Origin: Trochalopteron elliotii
Lineage: Eukaryota > Chordata > Aves > Passeriformes > Leiothrichidae
DNA: 64,000 nucleotides
Reading direction: 5' to 3'
Assembly: GCA_024734555.1 (NCBI GenBank)
Contig: JANPWX010000544.1
Coordinates: forward strand, 190,281-254,280
Shown in pieces: positions 12,501-26,384 of this stretch. The notes under the pieces are model-generated. The model was not told the DNA's origin, searched no databases, and saw only the letters and a program-made list of their open reading frames with translations. The translations under genes were made by a program, and so were the position numbers. How positions within the stretch are numbered: the stretch's first letter is position 1; every line of letters begins with the position of its first letter.

Positions 12501-15500
12501 CTGGGGAAATCTCCAGTTGATCTGATCAGGGATCTGATGAGGAGCTGCTTTGGTGCTCCAAACTTCCATCCTTTGGAACAGGAGTGTCAGAAATTTGGGT
12601 CTGAATCCTGACCCTGGCACTCAGCAATGACCTGCCACCAGGGTTGTGTGCCTCAATTATTGTCTCACCTGAACTGCTGGGATAATTCAGTGTAACAAAG
12701 AGTTTTGTCGGGCTTCAACACGGGAAAAATCATACAGAAGACGAGAATCAACAAAATTTATGGTTTAAAATCCCTTTTTCTGCTGGAAAAAAAAAAAAAA
12801 AGCTGTCAAAAATAATGCCACAGTAAGTTTTAAACACATATTCATGGAGCTGAATATCAGGATTCACAGCTTTCCATAGAGAAGCTTCTAAACTGCAGAA
12901 AAAAAAAAAGTTGAATTATGCCATCCTTAAAATCTTGCAAACATCATTCAGTCCCTGCAATGGTGTCTAAGTAAATGGTTAAGGTTACAAAACGTCAGAT
13001 ATTTTCCCCACCTTGGGCAGATAACACAGGAAGATAAGAAAGTTGTGATGTTCTTTTGACCTTCTGCCAAAGGTAAGGACCACCTGTCAATCTGAATTTC
13101 CCTTGCAAATCAGCTGGAGCTGCACTACTGAAACTGCACTGCTGGTGCCTGTTTTATCTCTGATTAGCCATCATTTGGGACAACTGCTCAACTGAGGGAG
13201 CAAATGACTGCCCTGAGCTGGCATTTCCTACCTCCCCAGCATACTTCAGGCTAGAAAAACATCTCACTGCAGCTGAAATGCAGTTTTATTTCTCCTCTCT
13301 CATCCCATCTCAGAAGGATGAGCAAAAAACTTCATGCAGAGACTTAATTTGATTTTGTTGGAGGAGGATATAGAATAGTCTGATGAGCAATGCTGGGATT
13401 AAGGTGGTGTCAAACAGGACTTTGTGGCTTGGGACACACCAACAGTGCTCACAGAGGATGTTTCTCTCCAAAAGGCACAGTGCTGCCCAGGAATACCATT
13501 TTAGTGGCAGGGTTTCTCAGGGGTTTCCTGAATAGCTGCCAAACCCAGCCCCAATGCTGTCTGTATGAAATATTCCCACTTTTCCTAGAGGAAGCTGGCT
13601 GCCTTTTCCCTGGTGGACACAGCCTGGTGCAGCCACTGCTCCCATTGCTGGGTTCAGGTTACTGCAGTGATTACAGGAATTCCTCATCATCCTCCCTCTC
13701 TCTTTGTCTTCATTTCCTTCTTTCACCACAATACAGCAGCTGAAAATGGACCAGATACTTCATTTACTGCCCAAGTAAATATTATTTTATTTTGCTCCCA
13801 GGCCTTGCTGTGTGAGTGCTCCCACAGGTCTGGCTCTTCTGCTGCCCCCACTAAAGTCAGATTTTCCTTCCTGCCATAAATTCCTTCACTTTCCTGCCCA
13901 CCTTCTTTGCTGGGAAAGCAATTGGGAGTCTGGGGTGCTTTGGATTAATTATCTGGTCCTGTTTTGTCGATGTAGGCAAGCTGGGAAGGGGTGCAGAAAA
14001 ATTGGAGTGAGCTGGGGCAGAGAGATGGCAAGGGCTGATCCAAAGGGTCAAAAAACCTGGATACAGCATTTCTTCCCTTTCCTCCCTGAGCAGGTGTAGA
14101 ACTATGGGCAAGAATATAATTTAATAAATATAATTTAATAAAATTTATTAAATGATATCATTTAATATCATACCATTTAATATAATCTAATAAAATTGGC
14201 TCCTACCAGTGCCTGTGTTTAATACAGACATTAATTTAGCAAAGGTTTCTCCTGCTGATTCTCATCTGTTATTAGAAATACTCTCATCATTTAAGAAATA
14301 TGTAGGAGATTGTTTTGTTTACTACATTCATGGTATTCAAATCTGCCCAAGACTTCCATTCATTTAGATTAAAATAAAATATTTTCTACTTAAAACATGA
14401 TATATCACACCCACTAACTGTGGAAAAAGTTTTTTTGGGGGAAAAAACAAAGCACCTCTGGTGTTTTGAAATCACATGATCTATATTTTGGTTAGTATGG
14501 TGCTGTCAGTCACCTTCCAACTTTTTTTTTATGAATAAACCAAATCTGTTCAAACCACGAGTCCCTGCTCTGCCAGACCCAAGCCCCAATGTTTGCAAAT
14601 ACACATCTGACTGACAATCCAACATCCTCTTTCAAAAAAATGTCCTTGTGCACTTAGGAAAGAAAGAAGTGTAGTTTATAGATTTCAGATTTATGAATTA
14701 AAGAGGAGCTAGGAGCTATTTAAATAAAATCTCCATGGAAACTTGTATTTCACAAGATAAAAAGCCTTTGAAGGGAAGGGGCAATGACAGCTTAAGAAGA
14801 GAAAATAATCTTAACAGATATAACCTCCTGCAAAAATTCTGCAAGACAAAATGAATGAAAAATTCCACGTAGAAAGCTGAAGCAAACAGCTGCTCTCTGC
14901 AAATACTTTGCCAGAAATGAGTTACTTTTAAAACAGACTGAACCAGCAGCAGTTTGTGCAGGTGGTGGGCTAGAAAACCCCAACCCAAGCTGCAATAACC
15001 ATGTGAAAGTTGGTTTTCTGCAGAGGTAAAGAGGTCTTTAGGATGCCACCTTGGGTTTAGAAAGTCCTCTTTCAGAGGCTGTGCATGACCACATCTGGGG
15101 CAGCCAAAGAGAAAAGCTGAATTTTGGGGCACTGAATTGCAGGAGCTGAACTGGGGCCTTGGCTATCACATTCAGCATTTTTAATGTTTTCAGAAACAAT
15201 AATAATGGTGATGACAGTGGTGGCTGCTGCTTCCTTCCTCTTGAGGAAAATTCACTCTGTCCCCAGAATTTTACTCCTTGTTGCATTCCCACAAGCAGTG
15301 TCCAATATTCTGGAAGCTGTCCTCAGCCAGCTGATCACAGGTGTTTTGGACAAGACCCAAAGCTCCTAAAATACAATAAAAAGTTCATACTTTAGGAATT
15401 TGACTTCATTTCTGGTTTGCAGCACAGGACAGAGGAGTGTGAATGAAAAATAAATGGGAGAGAATTCATGGGACTCAAAGAGAGAACACAATTCTTCAGG

Positions 15501-17740
15501 ACACCCTCAGTGCAAAAATGGGTAGGAAAAAAATCTAATTAATGGCAAACCTTAATCCACAATCCCAATTGTGCAATCACACAACTGGACATACAGGAGA
15601 CCTACCCACCTATTCAGGAATAAAGTATTTGCTTCTACCAAACTGAAAGGCTGAGAACAATATTACAGCCTAAAACATAACAAGAATCATTATATTGATG
15701 TTAAAAATTTAATCAGGCAAATTTCCTAAATTACCCCAAATCCCAGATAAAAATACTGCTCATGCTCACAAATGCACACACAAACTTCTGGAGCCCTACA
15801 AATCACCAGTGTCAGGTGTTTGAGGAAGCTGCTGATAATTATTTAAAGAGAAGTTATCACAAATATAATGGAGCAGCTCTTCAGCATTGCCAAAATTGTT
15901 ACAGCACCACATGGAGGGGATGATATGGTTTTCAAACATTTTCTTGGAAAAGGAGAAAGTGCAGTTCTTTGACCCATGTCTTCATAACCTTGTTTCGTTC
16001 CTAGATGACCATAATTGGTCAATCTGAAACACAATATTAAGGAAGAAATTAAGTGGGAAAAAGTGCCAGAGGATTCTCCAAAACTTTGGTGACTGTTCCA
16101 TATCAGATATGGTCCACAAATGGTGAAATATAGTGAAATTATGTAGGGTAAATCGATTCCCTCTGAGGCTGAAGGGGATCATATTTTGATCATATTTTGA
16201 TCCTATTTTCCACCAGACTTCTGAAAGAAAGACAGGAGAGACACTCTCTACCACATTTTCCCCTGATTTCAATAGCTGAAACTTATTTAGCTCTGTTCTC
16301 ACAGCTCATCACAGATGATGGTGAATTTCTCTCATCTTTTTCTTCTCTACAGAACAAAAAGCCACTGAACTGTGGGCCACAGTTATCACCTGACACCAGG
16401 ATGAGGCTGAAGGACTTCAATCATGGTGTCTGTGAATGGCACGTGACATCTTAATTATTACAGCCCTTTACATAAACATAGAAATTACCAGAATATTTCT
16501 GGAATCACTATCTTATACTCTTTGGTAATTTTAGATCATTAGGAAATACCCTCTTCCATTTCATCCAACAAAATTCAAACAAGTAAAGCTAGGCAACAAT
16601 TTATTTTTTTCTAGAAGATGACACCAAGCAGCTAAAATCACTGTTGTGGTTATGTTACTTTTCCTGCTGAAAGAACTCCTAGAACTCTTTCTATGTTTTA
16701 GTTTTAACTTTTTTTTCCCCCCACTAGAATTGCTCTATAATAATGTTTGAATGAGGAATTAATTCCCAAATAAAAACGGGATTCAGGCCAATTGAAAGCC
16801 AGGCTTTGATCTCAGAAGATCTCTTTAGTGACATGGAATTTTGGATAATTTTTTATTGCTTTGTCATGGTGTGCAGATTTGAATGTTGCATTACAGGATG
16901 GGTATTTTCCAAAAGGGCTGGTTGGAGCATTTTGATTTATGGAGGTAGCTTCATTCCCACTCAGATTCAGCACTCAAACTTTGGGCTTGTTGAGATCTCC
17001 TTAGGTACCTTTTTAGTATAATTGCACTCAAATGCTTTAGAAATAGCTATAAACTGAAACAAAGACACCATTTTTTCTTTAATATTGGGAATATCTGGGA
17101 CAGATTTTAAATTTTTTTTCACCGTGTCTATATGCATATGAGCAGAAGAGAGAGGTCGAGAAGAAACACTCAGAAAAATCCATTTACACACAGCACGAGC
17201 CCAGTCTGCCTTGCTTCCACAGCCCTGAAATCCCCACCGAGGCTTCCCTATCACCTCCCCTGATATCAGCAGAGCCGTCCTGGGGGGATGACCAAGCCAA
17301 GGGCTGGGCTGGGGCAGACACCTTGAACTGCACTTTCCATTCATCCCTGGTGCTCAGGACGCCGGGCTGATGTGCTGATTGTTGCTAAGCGAGGGGAGCT
17401 GATGGCTGCCTTTTGTGCTGCAGTTTTCGGGATGTGGGGGCTGCCTGAATGCTCGGGGAGCTCAGGAATGCACAGGTCACCCTGGGCAGAGCCGGCCGGG
17501 TGAATGGGCACCGCTGGAGCAGATGGGGAGATGGGCAGCAACTGCAGCATCTGCAGCAGCCAGGGGTAAAAACAAAGCTCAGGGCTCTGCCCCAGGCCCA
17601 CCTTAACATCACATTTACCTCCCTAAAGTCTTCAGCAGAGCTGATGCCTTAAAATTTAGCTTTCGTGTGTTTCAGATTCTGTGCTGCCCAGGGGTGCAGT
17701 TCTGAGCTCACAGTCAGTGTCACTCAGCTCTCTTCACAGG
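9546..17740. other. Noncoding, no gene recognised
   Basis: Mostly unique AT-rich DNA with short homopolymers (for example 12787-12801 and 12899-12911). A triplicated GATCATATTTT-like unit lies near 16177-16207. The GC-richer piece 17220-17600 has CpGs but no recognisable exon. Confidence 0.55.
14108..14200. repeat. AT-only low-complexity patch
   Basis: Repeated TAATTTAATAAA/ATTTAATATCAT words form imperfect direct and inverted repeats. I read it as low-complexity DNA. Confidence 0.6.
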
Positions 17741-18094
17741 GTAGGTAGACAAAAAAAATCCTTTTCCTGATGGAGACTTAAAGACAATGAGTACAACTTT
17801 CAAGCCCAAAAGCATAAAAAAACCCGGTGGACTGAAGACAGAAACAAGAAGGATGGGACTTCATAACCTGAAGCTGGAATTGGACAATTAAACCCCAATG
17901 TGCAAATGGACCCAAACTTATCAAACTGTGAGACCTTGTGACCATTTGTCCATTTTGTGACCATTTTGAATCCACCCTGGGTGTATCCCTGGCCAGGCTC
18001 TTGTCCTGCCCAAGGTGTATCCTAAAAGCCTTTTAATAAATATCTACTTTATTCTCTAGCTCTGTCCAGTCTCTGTTCCAGGTCAGCCTTCCCA
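17741..18094 (+). mobile_element. Solo LTR, songbird-type endogenous retrovirus
   Basis: The segment has CCTTTTCCTGATGGAGACTT near its start and TATCAAACTGTGAGACC with two GTGACCATTTTG/GTGACCATTTGTC blocks mid-way. Near the end are AATAAATATCTACTTTATTC and CTCTGTCCAGTCTCTGTTCC, the poly(A)-signal and R/U5-like part of an LTR family I recall from songbirds. There is no internal gag/pol/env next to it. The ends are approximate and I could not identify a target-site duplication. The exact family name needs a repeat library. Confidence 0.75.
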
Positions 18095-20284
18095 TGGCCT
18101 GGCTTACCCCAGCCTCAGCCTTGCCAAATTAGATTTAGCATAAGAGCAGCCAAGAAACCCTGCTGCCAATGGGTGACACAGTGGAGGCAGTAAATTCATG
18201 CAGCCCGTGAGTTGCTGGCTCTTTGTCTTTATTTGTTTCACCAATTCTCCCACTCTCTTCACACTTGAGAGAAAAGTGATGGTGCAGAAGACAGCCAAAG
18301 GTGGCTGAGCCAATCTGAGACCTGCTGGTCCTGTATCCCAAAATCCCTGTTCCTGTTCTCTCTCACAGCCAGCCCCCATCATCTGTGCTCATTATCATGC
18401 TCATGTTCAGAAAACAATTAATTCAGTAACCCCCTGCCTTTTGGTGCATTACTTTTGTACCCAATGCAGCCCCCTCTGGGTCAGGAAGTGCCAGGACTGC
18501 AGAGCTGCAAGCACAGAATAAAAATCTCCTCTTATGTCGAGGCTGGGAGCTTAAACAGTGCTTGTGCCCTCAGAAAATGCTCAGCTCTGAGGATCAGTCT
18601 GAGCTGGGAAGGGCTGGCCCTGCTCAGCCTCAGAGAGGAGGGCTGACCCACTTCAGGACGTTTCCCTCACGCTGGAGCAGCTCTGGGAAATAGGACAGGC
18701 ACGGGGATCAATAACAGCAAGTGCTCCAGTGAGTCCATTAGGATCAGCCCATCCATCAGGGCTCCAGGAGCTCTCTCCACTCCTGGCAGTAGCCTGGGGC
18801 TTGGCTGAGGCTGAACGTGGCACCACCCCAGCCCCTGCCTGGCCTGCTCAGAAAAGGCAGCTCTGGGCACAAGTTTCCAAGGCCAGCTCTGGACAACTCG
18901 AGTTTTCAGCCCTTGCTCCTGGGATTTTGCAGTGCTTTAGGGTCAGTGTCCTACAGCAAAATGAAGGAAAGTAGCAGGGCACTGGGGCTTGGGTCTGGCA
19001 GAGCAGCGACTCGTGGTTTGAAGAGATTTAGTTGATTCATAAAAAAAAGTTGGAATAGAAGGTGACTGAAAGCACCATACTAGCCAAAATATAGATCAAA
19101 ACAATCAAAACACCAGAAATATAGCCCAAAAATACTAAAAGGTCAGCACAGGGCTGTAGTTCTCTCCTTTTTAGCACAGGAATTGTGTAGGGGGTTCCTG
19201 GAGTAGAGGAGGCAACTTTTTCTTTTTTTGGGGAGGAGCTGGAGAAGAACCAGTTTGAGTTCAGCCCCTGAGGACTCCAGGTATGATTTGCTCAATCCCA
19301 TTAGGATTTTGAAGGCTCCCTTGTGGGAAACCCATGAATAGTTCAGAAAGGAGCCCTGTAGGAAATCATCACCTGCCCAAACACCAAATTCTCCCAGGTG
19401 ATGCATTACTCCACAATTTCATCTAATGGCACTCTCAGGAGCACCTCTGGTGACTTTGGGTGTGATGTGGCAACACAGCATCAGTCAGTCTTTCCCCCAG
19501 AGCAGTTTTGGGGAGCCACTCTGCCCCTGGGTTTGTTAAGTGTGTGCTCACACTCCTTGGTGGGCAGGGTGTGAACTGCATCACCTGAACTGCTAATTCC
19601 AGGTTAAAACGAATAAATAAAGATTATTCTCCCATGGATGGTGCCCTTTCTCATGGGCAGTGGCTTTAAAGAATGCAGGTAATGAAGAATCTGTTCTGCA
19701 ACTGAGTTATTTCATTTATCTTCACTAATAGAGAAGTGCTTGATGAGCATTTCTCACTTCAAGACTTAGGTATGGTCCACTCCAAAGCAGTGGGCAGATG
19801 GGGAAATATCACAGAGAATGGGGGTTTTTTGGTTTGTTTTAGAGGGAGATGACGCCAGGAATAGAATCTGTAACAAAGTATTCATAATAAGCCTTACAGC
19901 TAACAAATAATCAACCAAAGCACACACATTTTTAATGCTAACTATCAAGGCAAGCGAAATAATCGCACCAGTGCTAGCCAAACTTCTACAAATCACATGT
20001 GACCAGTTTTCTTCTTGCTCAGAATGCTGAAACACAGCAGGACAACAGCAGGGAAGAAAGGCAGGCACACATGTGCTGTCTTCTAGAAGACTGTTCCCAG
20101 GGAAATCCGCAGAGTTAGAGATTCTTGCAAAGTCAGAGTTCAGAATAAAGTAGGAGGACTGCGCTCATCAGAGCAACAATTTGTATTTGTGCAAATCATA
20201 AGCCAGGGGTGAGATGAGGGGGAAGATAAATAGGTTAATCTGTTGTAAACTGATTTTGACCCTGAAGGTGATCACAGGTACACA

Positions 20285-20690
20285 GCATTACGGCGCTTTA
20301 AACTGTTTTATGCAAAGCTTAAAAAAGACCCAGCAACAAACAAAGCTTTTTTTGTGTTTGCTAAACAAAGCATGAAAGAATAGTGACAAAAGTAGGAGGA
20401 GCCGAGTTTGTCCGGACAAAGGCGGGAGGAGGAGCCCTCATGCAATGGAAATGCAGTTCAGTGGTCCTGGATTGATATGCTCATCCTTTAAACCCCCAGG
20501 GCTGGGAGATCACAGGGCCTGAAAGTCCATCAAAGAGCACTTCTCTGCATTGATCCAGTCTGGAGCGGAAGGCTGGTGGGGGTCTGCTCTGCTCTATAAG
20601 GCTGCCTCCGAAGATAATCAGCTTTTCTTCTTGGAAATTGGGGGATCCCAAACATCAATAAAGTGTTATTTCAAGTAAAACATCAGTCTG
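20285..20690. promoter_or_regulatory. Candidate SOX/POU-site cluster enhancer, 28 kb downstream of SOX3
   Basis: An octamer-like ATGCAAAG (20310-20317) is followed within about 60 bases by two AACAAAG sites (near 20338 and 20364). GACAAAGG (near 20416) and ATCAAAG (TCF/LEF or SOX type, near 20530) follow. The segment has more CpG than its flanks and no repeat signature. Autoregulatory SOX-POU enhancers are known for SOXB1 genes; the role here is inference. Confidence 0.35.
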
Positions 20691-22304
20691 AACCTGCGGA
20701 GGCCTGAACATGTGTGGGTCTCTTTTGTGGTGTTGGATTGCTGGGGGGGGGTTGTTAAGAGAAAAAAAAAAAAAAAGAAATAAGACCCCGAGTATGTAAC
20801 ATCACAGGAGGGAAAATACTTTACCTTGGAAGTATAATCTTAATGCCTGGGCTCTTCTTTCCAGCTTGTCAACAGCAGAATCTCCTGCAGAGGTCTTTAA
20901 ATCATCCTTACAAACTTTCCTGGCTATACCTGGGTCCTCAAGCAGCACCTGACCTACAAAGAAATTCTTTTTTAAAAGTTTAAAAATCTTTATGTCCTTT
21001 AGTTAAGTTTGCACACACAGCAGGCAGGCAGCCACAGGCCGGCCCAGATGCTGGGGTTAAAACACTTTGGGTCTGACAAAAGGGGAATTGGGAGCCTGGG
21101 GAGTGTTTAACACTGACCACTGGGACAGACAGGTGAGGAGCCCCTGATCTCCCTCTCACACCTCTGGGTCTGGTTTGTTCAAATTACAGATGGAACACTC
21201 GTATTTTAAAGGGCTGAACATGCATAAAGCAGGAGTGGGAGGGAGATGAGGCAATCCAGCACTCTCTGATGTAACCAGAGCCTGAAAGCCATTAATCAAC
21301 CATTGGTCTGACAGTGGGAACTGTTGGGATATTGTATTTATTCAAGGGGAGAGGTGCTGAGCAAACAGGGGATGATACAAGTTTTCCATCCCGGGAGGTG
21401 CAATGTGACTTGATAAAATTTAGGAATATTTAAATACCATTAAACAGCTGCGTCTGAGTAACATAAACCTGAACAAATCTCAGTGCCCTGGAGGTCCTGG
21501 TAATTACAAAATATATGATGTCTTGGTGGTTGAAACTATTTCAGGTGACCACAAGCATTGCAGAGAAATGTGGTGAGAATTCCCTCTGTGAGTATAACAG
21601 AGAGGAGAGAGAGCAGCAGCTCAGTTGTCACAGATAATCCATTCCACGATTTTTGGGATGAGAAAGGGTGGCAAAGGATGTGATTTCTCCCAAAACACTT
21701 GGCTCTGGTGTAGGGGTGGTGTCACTGGGATTAGCAGGCCACCAATCTCAGGGCTTTGGCAATCAGGCATACACAAAGTCCTTTAGCTGGGCACGTTTCA
21801 ACCAAATTCTGTGTGAGCTAACACATCTGGCATCCCTGCTATGCCAGAATTCTAAAAAATGAATAGCACAGATCAGAGCAATCTCTTGCCCTCCAAATAC
21901 AGTTGTTGATCATTTCCCTTTCACTTAGTTCCCCTCCTTTCCCACAAAAAATCACATTACTGAGAATTAGAAAAGAATTTCTCTTTCTGTTATATATACA
22001 CAGCCTAGCTCTTAAATGATTTTCAAGAATATTATTTCTTGAAGATTTTCTTCTCCTGCACAGGTGGGGAGTAGATCACACAACATTATTAATTATTTTT
22101 ATGACCTCAAAATCTACAGCCCTCAGAAAGTTTACAGATCTGATCAGCGTGTATAGAGTAGCAAACAGCTTCTGCCTGAAGACACTGGCAATCTGTGCTT
22201 TCTTCTGCAATGGGAATTTTAAAAGTAGAATTTTGCCATGCAAGTTATACTGATTTATGTGGTGAGGACACAACCACTTATGCAGCAGTGGCAAACTGGA
22301 AAAC

Positions 22305-22307
22305 GAA

Positions 22308-22342
<35 letters not shown>

Positions 22343-22345
22343 ATA
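22305..22345. repeat. (AATA)n microsatellite, about 10 units
   Basis: A pure tetranucleotide run. The minus strand reads as an artefactual Tyr-Leu-Phe-Ile peptide. Confidence 0.95.
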
Positions 22346-23666
22346 CATAATCTTTTTGTAGTGTAAACATATCCAGGCAGGAAATCATGCTCTACATGAC
22401 AATTTTATGGAAAAGGTTCCTGCTCCTCAGCCTGCCCCCGAGCATCTCTGCAACACCATCTGCCAAAGGCCAGCAGCCCCCAGACTCAGCAGCACCACTC
22501 ACGTGTTTGCCCCCAAAGATGCTCCAGCCAGAGCAAACCAGGTTCCCTGGAAGGGTTTGAACACTCCCAGCCTTGGTTAACCCAAAGTTAACCTGGAGGT
22601 GCTGCTGTGGACGGCTCTGCTGGTGGATCAGGGCAGTGGAGATCTCTGCAAAGTCATAATGCCTGGGAGCTTCTCCTTCTGGAGGCACATCACTGAACCC
22701 TAATTAAAGCTGGGGAGATGTGAGCAGCCTTCCCTAAAACACCTGCAGAGCCCCGTGAGGCTGTGGGGAAACCAAGGCAGGTAAACATCAGCCATTCCCA
22801 TTGTTCCCCTCTGGGATTATTTTCTTCTGGCAGTTCTGGAGCCATCAGTGCAGGACAGGTGAGCACAGAGATGGTTCTGGTGTGGGGAGGGCACTGCACA
22901 CCAGAGGTGCTGCCTGGAAGACAATGACAGAGCTGTGGGAGGAGCTGAGATTGCAGGGGGTGAGAAAAGACACGGGGTCAGCTGCTGACAAGGGAGGATA
23001 TGGAAAAGGCTCTGATGAAAATCTTCAGAAGAGTGGTTAAAGGAGGCAAAGCTGAGACAAGAATTTTCACTTCCCGACAGTGAGTGCAGAAAATTAAAGT
23101 GAGGTGTGTTACAGGGTGAAAGCACTAACAGAAACTGCCCTCCAAAGGTCTGAAGAAGGAAGAAATGCTGAAGAAAATGAAAGAAAAGCAATGACTACTC
23201 TGAAGGGGGTGCAATATCCAATGCAGTGAGCTCAGTTTGGCAGAGCTTGGTGTGAATTAATGTGCTCACCTGCAAAAGTGTGTCAGGAGGCAGCAATAAA
23301 CACAGAGATATTTGATATCAGAAACTTCCTCGATGGCACAAACCAAAGCAAGACACAGGGAAAATGGTCCCAAGTCCAAGAGCTGCTTGAGCTTTCCTTG
23401 GATAATTGTCACTGCAGGGATTTATTTGGAGCAGCAGCATGGCAGGCAGCACAGTCTCCTTTTGTTTAGCCCAGAGCTGGAGCGGGGATTCCTGCAGGAA
23501 TTTCCCTTCTTGTCTAAGGCTGCAAAGGGAACCTGCTGCATCTGTAATCAGAAAAAGAAAAAAAAAACTGGCAGAGGCCATCCATCCCAGGTGAGTATTT
23601 GGCTCATGACACCTTCACGTCACTTACAGAACAAAACTGGTGCTTGTCTGTGTTCAGCACTTCTGA

Positions 23667-23757
23667 CAAACAAAAAACAAAAACAAAAGCAAAAAGAAAA
23701 AACAACAACAACAAAAAACAAACCACAAAAAAAAACACCAAAAAAGAAACCACCAAC
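23667..23757. repeat. A-rich (AAAC/AAC) simple repeat
   Basis: About 90 bases are almost entirely A and C/G-interrupted A runs. Similar A/C tracts recur at 35210-35290 and 36000-36030. Confidence 0.85.
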
Positions 23758-24699
23758 TTCTGCCAAAGTGTTGCAGCAATGCTCTGAAAAGAGGATGAGG
23801 AGCCACATCCTCTGTAGTCTAGGGAGGATTCTCACAGCATTTTTCCCATTTTCTGACTCACTGTGACAGCAAGTAGGGGCTCTGTGGTTCAGTTCCATTG
23901 CTGGGGAGGGCAGGAACTCAGCCCTTCTCAAAGCAGCCCTGGCAGGCTCAGACTTCAACAAAAAATTGACTGCATTGAGCTTTCCATCCAGCCCCACATT
24001 TCCTGTGAGGGAGCAACTTCCAGCTGTGGGCAGCGCAAAGATACCAGGAATACAAGGTAGCTACAGGGAAGAGAAAAAAAAAAAGACAGAATTTCCCCAT
24101 TTAAATGCAAGTAAAAGTGAAAGCATCACGTATTTTTCTAAATAAAGTGTGCATTTTAGTCAGCCAAATCAAAGCTGCCATGCTCACAACGGGGCAGAAA
24201 CTGCTGAACTTTTATTACTTCAAATGTCATCACAGGGTTTAGTTATAACCAAGGACAGGCCCAAACTTTGGGAGTTTAACCTCTGGCTGAGCAGACAGCC
24301 AGCATCCCCTCTCCTCTGCACCACTTTAGATATTCATGAAGCCCTCGGTGTGAAGTACTTTTCATTTTTGCCATGCTTGGTAAATTAGCCAGCAGGCAGG
24401 GAGCAGACAATAATAGCAGATTCCTCTTGGATTGCCGGGTTTGATTTGCTGCATCTCTGTGTGTTTTGATCATTTGGGCTGGAGATAAGTCCCACACAAT
24501 TTGGGGGGGCTTGGCAAAGTGGGATTTAATAAGTCTCCTGTAAAACACAGCGTGTATGCAAACAGCCCAGAGGATTAGACCCCGCTTGCTTGGTTTGGGG
24601 CTTGGTGCAGCCAACCTGAATAATCAAACCGAGGAACAAAAGTTGTGAATCCCCTCAATGCTCTGCTTCATTAGGATCTCCTTACAAAAAAAGAAAATG

Positions 24700-25150
24700 G
24701 GGCTCATCTGATCAGCCAGATTTTATGGCATCTGATTAGACCACCATTTTCTCAGCAGGTCCTCTTTCTTTAAACTGTTGACTATGGATGGCCTGCTGAA
24801 TAGGATGAACTTTGGACCGCTAAATTGCAGCATTATGGTTATTTAGTGTAATTTATGAAAAAGAGAGAAGTCATGATCACCTACTTCATATTGCTAATGA
24901 TATCTCCATTTATCAGGCCAGCTATGAGTTTGGATCATCATTTTTGCCTCACAGTCATAGAACACTGTCCAATTAGATAAAAAAAAAAAATTGCGAATGC
25001 GAGTTGTGTGAATACTAAATTAAGATTTAATAATTCTTACATAATCATTTATTACTGTTGACTCTCTGCTGCCTTGCATTAAGTTCCACATAATCTCAGT
25101 GGGTTTCCTTCAAAGTTTCCTATTCCTTCCATATTTCCTATTTGCATTTT
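24700..25150. promoter_or_regulatory. Candidate conserved noncoding element (AT-rich, homeodomain-type sites)
   Basis: The segment has many TAAT/ATTA cores, TGCTAATGATATC and TTTATCAGG-like sites, no transposon signature and no open frame. It resembles the long AT-rich conserved elements near developmental genes. I cannot verify conservation from one sequence. Confidence 0.25.
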
Positions 25151-25860
25151 ACAGTGAGCAATCTAAGAAGAAAAAGAAAGGGAAAAAAAAAGTGAACTTG
25201 ATTTTTCTGCTCTGCAATGTTTTGTCTAAACAGCAATTAAACCCCTAACAAATTACAAAGATGCTGTGAGAATTAAATGACAGTGATTTCAGTCCGAAAA
25301 TCCCCTTACCCTGAGTGAAAAGAGATTTCCAATTACAGAAATTATCACTTTGTCTTGTTTTTTCCCCCCCACAACAAACAAGACAGCCAAACACTTTCCT
25401 TAGAGGCAAATTTCTAAATTGCTGATTATTACAGGTAATGATCTATTCACTGTGTCAGCTTCCCAGCCTTCCTCAGGAGCTGGAGTTATGCAAGGTAACA
25501 ATGAGCCATCAGGGAGGGGAGGAACAGCAGCAGTGGGTGATGCTGTGGCAGGAGCCAATTCCTCAGGCATGGCAGGAGCAGAGGACACAGGGACTGAACA
25601 TCTGTCCTGCCTCACATCCACACAAACCCCTGGATGGTCTCCCTCCCTCCAGCCCAGCCACAGATAATGACGGATTTCCAGCTGTGTAAGAGCTTGTTGG
25701 AACCCTGGGCACTGAGAATTTCAACCTTTCTGTGCTGACAGACACTGACCCCCAAGTAAACACTGCATTGGACCTGAGGCCATGGAAAAGGCTTCCAAAA
25801 TTGAGTGACAGCACTGGGATTATGGGGGTGTAGTTTGTAGTTTGATCCGTTCTCTGGGAG

Positions 25861-26384
25861 TGCTGGTTTTGGTTGGGGTGGAGTTAATTTTCCTCACAGC
25901 AGCTGGGTTTTGGCTCTGTGCAGGAAACAGGGTTGATAACACAGGGATGGTGGATTCTCACTGAGCAGGGATTACACACAGCCAGGGCCCTTCCTGCTCC
26001 TCAAGGCACGAGGATTTGGGGGGACACAGGCAGGACAGGTGCCCCCAGCTGACCACAGGGATATCCCAGAGCACACAGCATCACCCTCAGCACATAAAGC
26101 TGGGGGAGAAGGAGGAAGGGGGAACATTCTGAGTTTGCCTTCCCCAGTCACTGTGACATGTCATGGAGCTCTGCCTTCCTGGGACACCTGCCTGCCATGG
26201 GGGGCAGTGGATGAATTCCCTGTTTAGCTTTGCTTGCACACACGACTTTTGCTGTAGTTATTAAACTGTCTTTATCTCAACCCAGGAGTTGTTCCACCAT
26301 CACCCTCCAATCCTCTCCCCATCCCAGCAGGGCACAGTGACTGACCAGTGGGGCTGAGTGGTCACCTGGGGTTAAACCACACCA
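25861..26384 (+). mobile_element. Solo LTR, avian ERVL-like
   Basis: It starts near TGCTGGTTTTGGTTGGGGTG, contains GTTGATAACACAGGGATG, then CATAAAGCTGGGGGAGAAGG (a TATA-like U3 segment). It ends with TTATTAAACTGTCTTTATCTC, a CCTCTCCCCATCCCA region and GGGGTTAAACCACACCA. I recognise this order of blocks from an abundant avian ERVL-type LTR. No internal retroviral sequence remains. The flanks show no clear duplication, so the ends may be slightly off. Confidence 0.82.

Larger units (their letters stand above)
18095..25860. other. Noncoding, with candidate regulatory segments
   Basis: This holds the two candidate elements listed at 20.3 and 24.7 kb, a G9 run at 20742-20750, an A15 run at 20762-20776, and simple repeats. 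No coding exon or RNA gene recognised. Confidence 0.55.
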
